Source: Nonomuraea cavernae (GTDB lineage Bacteria > Actinomycetota > Actinomycetes > Streptosporangiales > Streptosporangiaceae). From it: DNA of 64,000 nucleotides. The notes under the pieces are model-generated. The model was given only the letters and a program-made list of their open reading frames with translations, had not been told where the DNA came from and did not search any database. The translations under genes were made by a program, and so were the position numbers. The stretch is from NCBI RefSeq assembly GCF_014646355.1, contig NZ_BMNH01000006.1, positions 187,102 through 251,101 on the forward strand, written 5' to 3'. How positions within the stretch are numbered: the stretch's first letter is position 1; every line of letters starts with the position of its first letter. This document shows positions 41,568 through 50,773 of this stretch, one piece after another.

Positions 41568-41885
41568 ATGCGCCTGCTCCCGCATCCGAACCCGGAGGAC
41601 ATCCAGCTCACCGAGGTGCTCAAGGCGCTGTCCGATCCCGTACGCCTGCTGATCGTCGGCAGACTGGCCGCCCACGGCGAGATGACGTGCTCCACCGCCG
41701 GCGACGACCTGGGCGTCCACAAGTCGACCGCGTCCCACCACTACCGCATGCTCCGGGAGGCCGGAGTGATCATGTCCAAGCAGGAGGGCCGGAAGAAGTA
41801 CATCAGCCTGCGCCGCGACGACCTCGACGCGCGCTTCCCCGGCCTGCTCGACTCCGTGCTGACGGCGGCGCATGAGCCCGTCTGA
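41568..41885 (+). CDS. ArsR-family winged-helix repressor
   Basis: The 105-residue protein has a compact winged helix (LTEVLKALSDPVRLLIVGRL, then HKSTASHHYRMLREAGVI as recognition helix) and then a beta wing with EGRKKY. No metal-binding cysteine pair is present in the recognition helix, so the signal is likely organic or redox. GGAGG lies 12 nt before the ATG, longer than ideal, and no nearer start exists. The 3' end overlaps hrpB by 14 bp. Confidence 0.9.
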   Translation: MRLLPHPNPEDIQLTEVLKALSDPVRLLIVGRLAAHGEMTCSTAGDDLGVHKSTASHHYRMLREAGVIMSKQEGRKKYISLRRDDLDARFPGLLDSVLTAAHEPV

Positions 41886-44343
41886 CCGCCCGCCCATCGG
41901 TCCGCCCGACCGACTGCCCATCCACGACGTCCTGCCCCTGCTGCTCGCCGAGCTCGACCGGCACGGCACGGCGGTGCTGACCGCCCCGCCGGGCACGGGC
42001 AAGACGACCGTCGTGCCGCTCGCGCTGGCCGAGGCGGGCCTGCGGGTGCTGGTCGCCGAGCCACGCCGGCTGGCCGTACGGGCCGCGGCCAAGCGGATGG
42101 GCGTCAGCTACACGATCAGAGGCGAGCGCCGGGTGGGCGCCAACCACATGGTCGAGGTCGTCACCACCGGCGTCCTGCTCCAGCGGCTGCAGCGGGACCA
42201 GGAGCTGGCCGGGGTGGACGTGGTGCTGCTCGACGAATGCCACGAACGCCACCTCGACGCCGACACCGCGCTCGCGTTCCTGCTCGACGTCCGTGACACG
42301 CTCCGCCCCGACCTGCGCGTCCTCGCCACCTCCGCCACCGCCGACGCCCTCCCCTGGGCCCGCCTCCTCGGCGCCGACGCAGCCGGCGGGCCGTCCGCGG
42401 CCGCGACCGGCGTGGCGCCGATCGTCAGGGCGACGGGCGCGACGCATCCCGTGGAGGTCGTGTGGGCGCCGCCCGCCCGGCCGGTCGCGCCCCCGCACGG
42501 GCTGCGCGTCGATCCCGCGCTGCTGTCCCACGTCGCCCAGGTCGTCCGCCGGGCCCTCGCCGAACGACAGGGCGACGTGCTGTGCTTCCTGCCCGGCGTC
42601 GGAGAGATCGCCAGGGTGGCCGGAATGCTCGGCGACGTCGAGGTCCTCCAGGTGCACGGCCAGGCCCCGGCCCGCGTCCAGGACGCCGTGCTGTCTCCCG
42701 GCTCGGCGCGCCGGGTGGTGCTGGCCACGTCGGTGGCCGAGTCGAGCCTGACCGTGCCCGGCGTCCGGGTGGTGGTCGACTCGGGGCTGGCCCGGGAGCC
42801 GCGCACCGACCACGCGCGAGGGCTCGGCTCGCTCACCACGGTCCGCGTCTCCAGGTCGTCGGCCGCCCAGCGCGCCGGTCGGGCCGGCCGGGAGGCGCCG
42901 GGGGCCGTCTACCGCTGCTGGCCGGCGGCTGAGCACGAGCGCCTGGCCGACCATGCGCGACCGGAGATCGCGCTCGCCGACCTGACCGGGTTCGCGCTCC
43001 AGGCGGCCTGCTGGGGCGTCCCCGACGCCGAGGGGCTCGCCCTGCTCGACCCGCCACCGCCCGCCGCGCTCGCCGCCGCCACCCGTACCCTGCACGCTCT
43101 GGGCGCCCTGGAACGCACCTCCGGCGGAGCCGCCCGCGTGACCGGCCGCGGCCGGCGCATGGCACGGGCCGGAGTCCATCCCCGTCTGGCCAGGGCGCTC
43201 ATCGACGCCGGGCCACGCGCCGCCGAGGTGGTCGCCCTGCTGTCCGAGCCCCTGCCCCGCGAGGCCGGCGACGACCTCGTCGAGATCTGGCGCGCGACCC
43301 GCCGGGGCGACGACGGCTTCGCCGCCCGCTGGCGCCAGGAGGTCACCCGGCTGCGCCGCACGGCCGGGACGGCCGGGACGGCGGGTGAGCGGTTGGCCGA
43401 TGACGCGCTGGCCGGGCTGGTCGTGGCGCTGGCGTTCCCCGAGCGGGTGGCGCGCAGGCGCGGCGGCGGCTACCTGATGGCGTCGGGCACCGAGGCGCAG
43501 CTCGCCCAGGGATCGAGGCTGGGGTCGGCGCGCTGGCTGGCCGTCGCGGTCGCCGACCGGCCCACCGGCTCGGCGTCGGCCCGCGTCCGGCAGGCCGTGG
43601 AGATCGACGAGGACACCGCGCGGCGGGTCGTGCCGGTCACCGTCGAGGAGGAGGTGGCCTGGCGGGTCCCGCCGGGCGAGCGGCGCGGCGACGTCTCGGC
43701 CCGCGTGGTGGAGCGGCTCGGCGCGATCGAGCTGTCGTCCGCCCCGCTGAAGGACGCCGACGTCCGCGAGGCCGTCCTGACCGGCCTGCGCACCGAGGAC
43801 GTGCTGACCTGGACGAAGGAGGCGCTGGCCGTGCGGGACCGGCTGGCGTTCTGCCATCGCGCGCTCGGCGACCCGTGGCCCCCGATGGACTCACTCGCCG
43901 ACCTGGCCGACCGCTGGCTCGAACCCGAGCTGTCCCGGGCCCGCCGCCGGGCCGACCTGGAACGCATCGACGTGGCCTCGGCGCTGCGGCGGCTGGTCCC
44001 ATGGAGCGAACGCCTGGAGGAGGTCGCGCCGGAGCGCGTCGAGGTCCCGACCGGCTCCCGGATCCGCGTCGACTACTCGGGTGAGCAGCCGGTGCTGGCG
44101 GTGAAGCTGCAGGAGCTGTTCGGCTGGGACGAGGCGCCGCCGATCGCCGGGGTGCCGCTGCTGATCCATCTGCTCTCCCCGGCGGGGCGCCCGGTGGCGG
44201 TCACAGCCGACCTGGCGTCGTTCTGGCGCGACGGCTACCGTTCGGTCCGCGCGGAGCTGCGTGGCCGTTATCCCAAGCATCCCTGGCCGGAGGACCCCCT
44301 CACCGCCGTACCCACCCGGCGCGTGAAGCGGGCTCCGCGCTGA
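41872..44343 (+). CDS. hrpB: HrpB-type ATP-dependent DEAH-box helicase
   Basis: The 823-residue helicase shows Walker A APPGTGKTT, motif II DECHERH (DECH, where many HrpBs have DEFH), motif III TSATAD, and motif VI region SAAQRAGRAGR. The C-terminal HrpB-specific domain follows, with SGEQPVLAVKLQELFGWDEAP near the end. RNA-dependent functions are expected, but the precise role in bacteria is unclear. Three TAG-type tripeptide repeats near residue 500 mark a small insertion. Confidence 0.94.
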   Translation: MSPSDRPPIGPPDRLPIHDVLPLLLAELDRHGTAVLTAPPGTGKTTVVPLALAEAGLRVLVAEPRRLAVRAAAKRMGVSYTIRGERRVGANHMVEVVTTGVLLQRLQRDQELAGVDVVLLDECHERHLDADTALAFLLDVRDTLRPDLRVLATSATADALPWARLLGADAAGGPSAAATGVAPIVRATGATHPVEVVWAPPARPVAPPHGLRVDPALLSHVAQVVRRALAERQGDVLCFLPGVGEIARVAGMLGDVEVLQVHGQAPARVQDAVLSPGSARRVVLATSVAESSLTVPGVRVVVDSGLAREPRTDHARGLGSLTTVRVSRSSAAQRAGRAGREAPGAVYRCWPAAEHERLADHARPEIALADLTGFALQAACWGVPDAEGLALLDPPPPAALAAATRTLHALGALERTSGGAARVTGRGRRMARAGVHPRLARALIDAGPRAAEVVALLSEPLPREAGDDLVEIWRATRRGDDGFAARWRQEVTRLRRTAGTAGTAGERLADDALAGLVVALAFPERVARRRGGGYLMASGTEAQLAQGSRLGSARWLAVAVADRPTGSASARVRQAVEIDEDTARRVVPVTVEEEVAWRVPPGERRGDVSARVVERLGAIELSSAPLKDADVREAVLTGLRTEDVLTWTKEALAVRDRLAFCHRALGDPWPPMDSLADLADRWLEPELSRARRRADLERIDVASALRRLVPWSERLEEVAPERVEVPTGSRIRVDYSGEQPVLAVKLQELFGWDEAPPIAGVPLLIHLLSPAGRPVAVTADLASFWRDGYRSVRAELRGRYPKHPWPEDPLTAVPTRRVKRAPR

Positions 44344-44393
44344 GGTTCGCGCACCACCTCGCCAGCACCATCTCCCCCAATGGAACGGACCCC

Positions 44394-45074
44394 ATGAGCG
44401 TCATCGAGGCCGCCCGCAACAACGCCGAGTGGTGCGAGGCGGTGTGCCGGACCCACGGGATCACGGGCGTCTTCGGCCCGCGCGCCTGGACCAGCCCGGT
44501 CAGGACCCCGCTCTACTACCCCGACGCCGTCACCCTGTCCCCCGAGGCGACGGCGGGCGACGTGCTCGACGCCGTCGACCAGGGCCCCGGCGCGTCGGTG
44601 AAGGACAGCTTCGCCACGCTCGACCTGCGCCCGGCGGGCTTCGAGGTGCTGTTCGAGGCCCAGTGGATCCACCGCCCGGCGCCCGACCGGGAGACCGGCC
44701 ACGCGGAGGTCGTCTGGGAGGTGGTCCGCGACCCGGCCACCCTCGCCGCCTGGGAGCGCGCCTGCTTCCCCGGCGAGGACGGCGGCCTGTTCCGGCCCGA
44801 GCTGCTGATCAGGCCCGACCTGGCGGTGCTGGCCGGCCGGCTCGGCGGCGAGCTGGTGTGCGGCTCGGTGCTCAACCTGAGCGGCCGGGTCGCCGGCGTC
44901 TCCAACGTGTTCGCCCACGGCTGCCCGGAGGACACCGCGTGGGCCGGCACGATCGCCCTGGCCGCCGAGTTGTTCCCCGGTCGCGCGCTGGCCGGCTACG
45001 AGGGGGACGTGACGGCCGCCGTCAGGCACGGCTTCGCCCCGATCGGCCCGCTCCGGGTGTGGCTGAAGGCGTGA
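44394..45074 (+). CDS. Uncharacterised GNAT-like protein
   Basis: The 226-residue protein has a C-terminal half resembling GNAT acetyltransferases (LVCGSVLNLSGRVAGVSNVFA, then ALAGYEGDVTAAVRHGFAPIGPLRVWLKA as landmarks), but a canonical acetyl-CoA loop is weak. The N-terminal half (SVIEAARNNAEWCEAVCRTHG) resembles that of actinobacterial proteins of unknown role. It follows hrpB by 50 bp on the same strand. I cannot give a substrate. Confidence 0.72.
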   Translation: MSVIEAARNNAEWCEAVCRTHGITGVFGPRAWTSPVRTPLYYPDAVTLSPEATAGDVLDAVDQGPGASVKDSFATLDLRPAGFEVLFEAQWIHRPAPDRETGHAEVVWEVVRDPATLAAWERACFPGEDGGLFRPELLIRPDLAVLAGRLGGELVCGSVLNLSGRVAGVSNVFAHGCPEDTAWAGTIALAAELFPGRALAGYEGDVTAAVRHGFAPIGPLRVWLKA

Positions 45075-45143
45075 CGGTCGGCGGTGCACCGGCGGATCGT
45101 ACGGAAACTCGGTACGCGCCGGGCGGATCCATGCGGCTATCAT

Positions 45144-45155
45144 GGTGATATCACC
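45144..45155. promoter_or_regulatory. Palindrome before the SPFH gene
   Basis: GGTGATATCACC is a perfect 12-bp palindrome directly after a possible -10 (TATCAT). It lies 20 bp before the SPFH start and could bind a dimeric regulator, perhaps the small ribbon-helix-helix protein encoded just downstream. Confidence 0.55.
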
Positions 45156-45174
45156 CCGATAGCAAGGAGTTGCG

Positions 45175-46023
45175 ATGGAACGACGTGCTTTCCGACTGAA
45201 CGGGTTCCTGGTCCTGCTCGTTCTGCTGGTGCTGGGCGGCGCGGCGGCCGCGATCCGGCTTGAGATCCTCGGCACCGAGTGGGGCCTGCTCGGCGCTTGG
45301 GGCGTGCTCGTCGCGCTGGTCGCCAGCGGGTTCACCGTGGTCAACCCGAACGAGGCGAAGGTGGTGCAGTTCCTCGGCCGCTACGTGGGGTCGATCTCCG
45401 ACGCCGGTTTCCAGTGGCTGCTGCCGTTCACCACCAGGCGCACGGTCACGCTGCGCGTGCGCAACTTCGAGACGGCCAAGCTCAAGGTCAACGACGCCGA
45501 CGGCAGCCCGGTCGAGATCGCCGCGGTGGTCGTCTACAAGGTGACCGACACGGCCAAGGCCGCGTTCGCGGTCGACGACTACGAGCAGTACATCGCGATC
45601 CAGTCGGAGGCCGCGGTCCGCCACCTGGCCACCACCCACCCCTACGACTCCCACGACTCCGAGCGCACCAGCCTGCGTGACGGCGCCGAGGTGGCGACCG
45701 AGCTGACCGCCGAGCTGCGCGACCGCACCGAGCTGGCCGGCATCGAGGTGATCGAGGCCCGCATCACGCACCTGGCCTACGCGCCGGAGATCGCCCAGGC
45801 CATGCTGGTCCGCCAGCAGGCGAGCCAGATCGTGGCCGCGCGCACCCGGATCGTCGAGGGCGCGGTGGGCATGGTGCAGCTGGCACTCGACCGGCTGGCC
45901 GCCGAAGGCGTCGTCGAGCTGGACGAGGAGCGCAAGGCGCAGATGGTGTCCAACCTCCTGGTCGTGCTGTGCGGCGACCGGGCGACCCAGCCGGTGGTGA
46001 ACGCCGGCAGCCTCTATGCCTGA
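45175..46023 (+). CDS. SPFH/band-7 membrane protein
   Basis: The 282-residue protein has two N-terminal membrane helices followed by an SPFH domain ([20 protein letters not shown] start, and a C-terminal coiled region with [20 protein letters not shown]). SPFH proteins form membrane microdomain cages that recruit proteases or organise lipids; hopanoid-rich membranes are one plausible setting, but that is inference. AAGGAG is 6 nt before the ATG. It overlaps the next small gene by 8 bp. Confidence 0.9.
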   Translation: MERRAFRLNGFLVLLVLLVLGGAAAAIRLEILGTEWGLLGAWGVLVALVASGFTVVNPNEAKVVQFLGRYVGSISDAGFQWLLPFTTRRTVTLRVRNFETAKLKVNDADGSPVEIAAVVVYKVTDTAKAAFAVDDYEQYIAIQSEAAVRHLATTHPYDSHDSERTSLRDGAEVATELTAELRDRTELAGIEVIEARITHLAYAPEIAQAMLVRQQASQIVAARTRIVEGAVGMVQLALDRLAAEGVVELDEERKAQMVSNLLVVLCGDRATQPVVNAGSLYA

Positions 46024-46228
46024 GCGCGAAGGCGAGCCGACGGACTCCGAGTCGCCTCCGGCGGGGCCGAAGGCTCGCAAGAAACTCCTGCTCCGGCTGG
46101 ACCCGGCCGTCTACGACGCGATCGCCAGGTGGGCGGCCGACGACCTGCGCAGCGTCAACGCGCAGATCGAGTACGCGCTACGCCTCGCGCTGAAGCAGGC
46201 CGGACGGGATCCTCGCAACCAACGGTGA
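46016..46228 (+). CDS. Small ribbon-helix-helix-type protein
   Basis: The 70-residue protein has a disordered acidic N-terminus and a C-terminal Arc/HicB-like strand-helix-helix ([19 protein letters not shown], then [16 protein letters not shown]). It overlaps the SPFH gene, so it is translated with it. The fold suggests DNA binding, perhaps autoregulation through the palindrome upstream of the SPFH gene. Confidence 0.8.
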   Translation: MPEREGEPTDSESPPAGPKARKKLLLRLDPAVYDAIARWAADDLRSVNAQIEYALRLALKQAGRDPRNQR

Positions 46229-46248
46229 AAACCTGCACACTTCTAGGC

Positions 46249-47691
46249 ATGTCGTGGGCAGGCAGGTCCGCTGTCGAGATCGCGACGGCCGTGCGCCAGA
46301 GAGAGGTCACGGCCGTCACCGTCGTCGAGGAGCACCTTCACGCGATCGCCGAGCGCGATCCGCGGGTGGGGGCGTTCCGCCTGGTCAGAGAGCGAGCCGT
46401 GGCCGAGGCGCAGGCCCTGAGCGACCGCCGTGACCTGGCCGACCTGCCCCTCGCCGGGGTGCCCGTGGCGGTCAAGGACAACCTGGAGGTCGCGGGCGAG
46501 GCCACGCGCGGCGGCTCCTCCGCCACCGCCGAGGCGCCCGCGCCGCGCGACCACGAGACGGTCGCCCGGCTGCGCGCGGCCGGCGCGGTGGTGGTCGGCC
46601 TGACCAACCTGCCCGAGCTGGGGCTCGTCGCCTTCGGCGACAGCGCCTACGGCACCGTGCGCAACCCCTGGAACCCGTCCCGTACGGCGGGCGGCTCGTC
46701 CTCGGGCAGCGCGGCGGCCGTGGCGGCCGGGATGGTGCCGATCGCCCTCGGCAACGACGGCATGGGCTCGCTGCGCATCCCGGCGGCCTGCTGCGGCGTG
46801 TACGCCGTCAAACCGGGCACCGGCCTGATCCCCCCTCCGTCGAACGACTGGCACGGCCTGACCGAGAACGGCCCGGTGGCCGCCCGCGCCGCCGACCTGG
46901 CGCTGACGCTCTCGGTGCTGGCCGCCGACCCGACGCTGGCCGAGGCGTGGCGCGGCGGCGCGCGGATCGAGCCGGCGCCCCGGATGCTGCGGTCGGTCTG
47001 GGCCGACGACGACGAGATGTGGGAGCCCCAGCCGCCGCCGTCCGGCCCTGAGCCGTTCGACCTGCGGGTGGCCTACGCCCCGCAGCCGCTGCCCGCCGGG
47101 CTGCCGATGGACGGAGAGTTCCAGGCGGCCGTCCGAGGCGCCGCCGAGACGCTCCGCGTCGCCGGGCACACGATCGTCGAGCACGACCGCCGGCTGCCGT
47201 TCTGGCTGGGTCCCGCCACGGTCGCCACCTGGCTCACGCGGGCCGCCGAGGCGGCCGACGGGCTCGACCGCGGGCGCCTCGAACGCCGCACGCGCGCCCT
47301 CGCCCGTGGTGGCCGGGTGCTGTCCAGGCTGAGTCTCGACGGCGAGCGGAGCCGCGAACGCTGGCGGAGCTACGGCGCCGACCAGTGGTTCGGCGACGCC
47401 GACGTGCTCATCACCCCCGCCCTGGCCGCCGTGCCGCCGAAGGCCGACGGCTGGGGCCGCCGCGGCCTGGCGCGCAACCTGCTGGCCAACGTCAGGTACG
47501 CCCCCGCCACCGGGCCGTGGAACATGTGCGGCTGGCCCGCGCTGGCCGTACCGATCGCCACCCACTCCAGCGGGCTGCCGATCGGGGTGCAGCTCGTCGC
47601 CCCGCCCGGCGGCGAGCCGCACCTGCTGGGCCTGGCCGCCCAACTGGAGGCGGCCCACCCCCTCGTCCACCCGCCCGGCTTCGCCTACTGA
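46249..47691 (+). CDS. Amidase (amidase-signature family)
   Basis: The 480-residue hydrolase has the Ser-cisSer-Lys triad: lysine in AVKDNLE, the cis-serine region AGGSSSGSAAAVAAG, and the nucleophile serine in GNDGMGSLRIPAA. This last segment differs from the common GTDTGGSIR. ATG at 46249 was chosen over readings that extend into the previous gene. Substrates of the family range from amides to peptides and nylon oligomers. Confidence 0.9.
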   Translation: MSWAGRSAVEIATAVRQREVTAVTVVEEHLHAIAERDPRVGAFRLVRERAVAEAQALSDRRDLADLPLAGVPVAVKDNLEVAGEATRGGSSATAEAPAPRDHETVARLRAAGAVVVGLTNLPELGLVAFGDSAYGTVRNPWNPSRTAGGSSSGSAAAVAAGMVPIALGNDGMGSLRIPAACCGVYAVKPGTGLIPPPSNDWHGLTENGPVAARAADLALTLSVLAADPTLAEAWRGGARIEPAPRMLRSVWADDDEMWEPQPPPSGPEPFDLRVAYAPQPLPAGLPMDGEFQAAVRGAAETLRVAGHTIVEHDRRLPFWLGPATVATWLTRAAEAADGLDRGRLERRTRALARGGRVLSRLSLDGERSRERWRSYGADQWFGDADVLITPALAAVPPKADGWGRRGLARNLLANVRYAPATGPWNMCGWPALAVPIATHSSGLPIGVQLVAPPGGEPHLLGLAAQLEAAHPLVHPPGFAY

Positions 47692-47744
47692 CCTGCCGAG
47701 CCGCCCTCATCGGGCCGCCCCATGGAGGCCGGCCGGTTTCGGTG

Positions 47745-48590
47745 TCAGGTGCCCTGTGGATGCCAGACGGTCTTGGTCTCCAGGAAGCGGGTCATCCGGG
47801 TGAGGCCCGGATCGGCCGCCCAGTCGGGCGAGGCGGGCCGCAGGACCCGCTTGAGGTTCTCGGCCGCCGACTGCTCGCACCGCAACGCCAGGTCGGTGTC
47901 CTTGACCCCGGTCAGGTCGAGCCCGTTGACGTCCATGTGGGCCGCGAGCCAGGGCGCCAGCTCCTCCTGCCGGCCGGTGAGCACGTTGACGACGCCGCCG
48001 GGCAGGTCGGAGGTGGCCAGCACCTCCGCCAGGGTGATCGCCGCCAGGGGCGACGGCTCGGAGGCGATGACCACGCACGTGTTGCCCGTCACGATCACGG
48101 GCGCGACGACCGAGATCAGCCCCAGCAGCGGATCGGCGGGGGCGACGACGGCCACCACACCGGTGGGCTCCGGCGAGGAGAGGTTGAAGTAGGGGCCCGC
48201 GACCGGGTTGGCGGTGCCGCGCACGGAGGCGATCTTGTCGGACCAGCCCGCGTACCAGACCAGCCGGTCGACCGAGGCGTCGACCGCCTCCAGCGCCGCC
48301 TTGCGGCCCGTGCCCAGCTCCTCGGCGAACTGCGCCCGGCGGCCCTCCAGCATCTCGGCGACGCGGTAGAGGATCTGGCCCCGGTTGTAGGCCGTGGCGC
48401 CCGACCAGCCGGGGAACGCCTTGCGGGCGGCCACCACGGCGTCGCGGGCGTCCTTGCGCGAGGCCCGCGAGGCGTTGGCGAGGAAGTCTCCCTTGGGCGA
48501 GGTCACGGGGTAGGACCTCCCACTCTCGGAGCGGGGGAAGGCCCCGCCGATGAACAGCTTGTAGGTCTTGCGAACGGCCAACCTACTCAT
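47745..48590 (-). CDS. Short aldehyde-dehydrogenase-family protein without the catalytic half
   Basis: The 281-residue protein covers only the N-terminal NAD-binding part of an aldehyde dehydrogenase (GVVAVVAPADPLLGLISVVAP, GNTCVVIASEPSP, LPGGVVNVLTGR). The catalytic cysteine and glutamate region is absent. It still has a start codon, clean frame and good codon use, so it is likely a maintained partner subunit of the full-length ALDH upstream, not debris. In other actinomycetes a short ALDH also follows the deoC/ALDH pair. Confidence 0.82.
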   Translation of the reverse strand: MSRLAVRKTYKLFIGGAFPRSESGRSYPVTSPKGDFLANASRASRKDARDAVVAARKAFPGWSGATAYNRGQILYRVAEMLEGRRAQFAEELGTGRKAALEAVDASVDRLVWYAGWSDKIASVRGTANPVAGPYFNLSSPEPTGVVAVVAPADPLLGLISVVAPVIVTGNTCVVIASEPSPLAAITLAEVLATSDLPGGVVNVLTGRQEELAPWLAAHMDVNGLDLTGVKDTDLALRCEQSAAENLKRVLRPASPDWAADPGLTRMTRFLETKTVWHPQGT

Positions 48591-48769
48591 CGCCGCGCCC
48601 CCTCCACATGATCTCCTGCGACATCTGCACCGGCACGAACACCTGACCGCACCGGCTCACGCCGCAGCGGTGGGCGTACCAGCCGGTGCGTACGGGCCGG
48701 CCGGCACGGGCGAAGGCGTGACCCCGGGTGGCCTGGTGGCGGCGGATCCGGCGACGGCCGCGTCTGTGG
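48591..48769. other. Spacer between the two ALDH genes
   Basis: This 179-bp gap has no gene I can support, although one leftward frame stays open through it. It includes the ribosome site (GGAGGGGG) of the short ALDH gene. Confidence 0.4.
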
Positions 48770-50221
48770 TCACACGTCAAGGTAGGCCTCCAACCCGAGC
48801 AGCCCGCCTTCACGGCCGTACCCCGACTCCTTGTAGCCGCCGAACGGCGACGCGGGATCGAACCGGTTGAAGGTGTTGGCCCAGACGACTCCGGCCCGGA
48901 GCCGGTCGGCCATCCACAGGATCCGGGAGCCCTTCTCGGTCCAGATCCCGGCGGACAGGCCGTACGGGGTGTTGTTGGCCTTCTCCACGGCCTCGGCCGG
49001 AGTGCGGAAGGTCAGCACCGACAGCACGGGACCGAAGATCTCCTCGCGCGCGATCCGGTGCGACAGCGCCACGCCGGTGAACAGCGTCGGCGGGAACCAG
49101 TAGCCCTTGCCGGGCAGCTCGCAGGCGGGCGACCAGCGCTCGGCGCCCTCCTGCTCGCCGATCTCGCTGAGTGCGCGGATCTTGGCCAGTTGCTCGGCCG
49201 AGTTGATCGCGCCGATGTCGGTGTTCTTGTCGAGCGGGTCGCCGAGCCGCAGGGTGCCGAGCCGGCGCTTCAGCGCGGTCAGCAGCTCGTCCTGGATCGA
49301 CTCCTGCACCAGCAGCCGGGAGCCCGCGCAGCACACGTGCCCCTGGTTGAAGAAGATGCCGTTGACGATGCCCTCGACGGCCTGGTCGATGGCGGCGTCC
49401 TCGAACACGATGTTCGCGGCCTTGCCACCCAGCTCCAGGGTGAGCTTCTTGTCGGTGCCGGCGACGGTGCGGGCGATGAGGCGGCCCACCTCGGTGGAGC
49501 CGGTGAAGGCCACCTTGTTGACGTCGGGATGGGCCACCAGGGCGGCCCCGGTCTCGCCGGCGCCGGTGACGATGTTGACCACGCCGGGCGGCAGGCCGGC
49601 CTGCACGCAGATCTCGGCGAACAGCAGCGCGGTCAGCGGCGTGGTCTCGGCCGGCTTGAGCACGACCGTGTTGCCGCAGGCCAGCGCGGGCGCGATCTTC
49701 CAGGCCAGCATGAGCAGCGGGAAGTTCCACGGGATGACCTGCCCCGCCACGCCGAGCGGCCGGGGATCGGCCCCGAACCCGGCGTGGCCCAGCTTGTCGG
49801 CCCAGCCCGCGTAGTAGAAGAAGTGGGCCGCGACCAGCGGCAGGTCGACGTCACGCGACTCGCGGATGGGCTTGCCGTTGTCCAGGGTCTCGAGCACGGC
49901 CAGCTCGCGGGCCCGCTCCTGGATGAGCCGGGCGACGCGGAACAGGTACTTGGCCCGCTCGGAGCCGGGCAGCGCGCTCCAGCCGCCGAACGCCTTCCTG
50001 GCCGCCTGAACCGCCCGGTCGACGTCGTCGGAGGACGCGCCCGCGATGTCGGCCAGCTTCTCCTCGGTCGCGGGGTTCACGGTCTTGAAGGAGGCCGCGG
50101 AGCCGTCCACGAACTCACCGTCGATGAACAGCCCGTACGAAGGACTGAGATCGACGATGTCGCGCGACTCGGGCGCCGGTGCGTATTCGAACGCCGGCGC
50201 GTCTTTGAACATCGCCATCAT
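48770..50221 (-). CDS. NAD(P)-dependent aldehyde dehydrogenase, full length
   Basis: The 483-residue enzyme carries the whole ALDH set: PWNFPLLMLAWKIAPALACGN, the base glutamate in LELGGKAANIV, the nucleophile cysteine in FFNQGHVCCAGSR, and the C-terminal KESGYGREGG. In its ancestral setting it acted after deoC, probably oxidising the acetaldehyde released from deoxyribose 5-phosphate. Its ATG overlaps, as TGATG, the relic of the deoC stop codon (see the repeat at 50221). This relic proves that the two genes were once adjacent. Confidence 0.95.
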   Translation of the reverse strand: MMAMFKDAPAFEYAPAPESRDIVDLSPSYGLFIDGEFVDGSAASFKTVNPATEEKLADIAGASSDDVDRAVQAARKAFGGWSALPGSERAKYLFRVARLIQERARELAVLETLDNGKPIRESRDVDLPLVAAHFFYYAGWADKLGHAGFGADPRPLGVAGQVIPWNFPLLMLAWKIAPALACGNTVVLKPAETTPLTALLFAEICVQAGLPPGVVNIVTGAGETGAALVAHPDVNKVAFTGSTEVGRLIARTVAGTDKKLTLELGGKAANIVFEDAAIDQAVEGIVNGIFFNQGHVCCAGSRLLVQESIQDELLTALKRRLGTLRLGDPLDKNTDIGAINSAEQLAKIRALSEIGEQEGAERWSPACELPGKGYWFPPTLFTGVALSHRIAREEIFGPVLSVLTFRTPAEAVEKANNTPYGLSAGIWTEKGSRILWMADRLRAGVVWANTFNRFDPASPFGGYKESGYGREGGLLGLEAYLDV

Positions 50222-50239
50222 CAGTCCAGGGTGAAGTAG
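50221..50239 (-). repeat. Relic of the deoC 3' end (direct repeat, left copy)
   Basis: TCAGTCCAGGGTGAAGTAG (plus strand) is identical to the end of deoC at 53037-53055. Read leftward it gives YFTLD and stop, and the stop overlaps the ALDH start. It marks the original deoC-ALDH junction. Confidence 0.9.
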
Positions 50240-50773
50240 CTAGGCGTCACGCCTGCCAGCCTAGACGGTCATATCGACTGCTTCGAGGGCACATCAAGCG
50301 CCCACGATGTCAAGGTGATGTCAGCGCCGCCGGGCGGGGCCCGCCGTTCTTGTCCGACCAGGGCACTCGGCGGAGTCGACGGGGTCGGCGTGACACGCCG
50401 ACGATCACGCGACTCCGACCTGAGCACCCTGGCGGCCCCCCTTCGGAAAGGTCGCCGCCCGTGAGACAGTCAATTCCGGGCCTCCCCTCCGGACAATCGT
50501 GAAGGGGAGAAGAGCTCATCTCGAACGGTGATCACCAGAGGGCGGCCACTGGCACACGTCGAGGCGGTGACGAGGTCGGTGAGAGCTTCAGTGAGACGCC
50601 CGGCGATGCCGGGCGCGGACACGACCAGGTGGAAAGCAGCGATCTGCGCCCTGCTTATCGCCAGGTGTGAACACCGGCCTGACGCCGGTACGGCGACCAG
50701 GCCGGTTTGACGGCTGCGCCGCTCATGGCGTGTCGTGATCACCGACGCAGGCATTCGGCCGCCTTCGAGCCTG
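50240..50773. other. Hairpin-rich non-coding stretch in the deoC island
   Basis: About 530 bp contain no gene I trust; the open frames are short and lack ribosome sites. Three perfect or near-perfect hairpins occur: GTCGGCGT/ACGCCGAC (50384-50402), CGCCCGGC/GCCGGGCG (50597-50615) and ACCGGC/GCCGGT (50673-50689). They may end transcription of the leftward transporter gene or form a structured RNA. Confidence 0.5.

Noticed and set aside
41803..43857. 684-residue reverse frame inside hrpB
   Set aside because: No family resemblance and typical shadow composition; hrpB on the forward strand is unmistakable.
48583..48813. 76-residue reverse frame between the two ALDH genes
   Set aside because: It overlaps both neighbours, has an Arg-rich N-terminus and no plausible start signal.
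50470..50754. 94-residue reverse frame in the deoC island
   Set aside because: There is no ribosome site or recognisable motif, and hairpins overlap it. I left it out as unproven.
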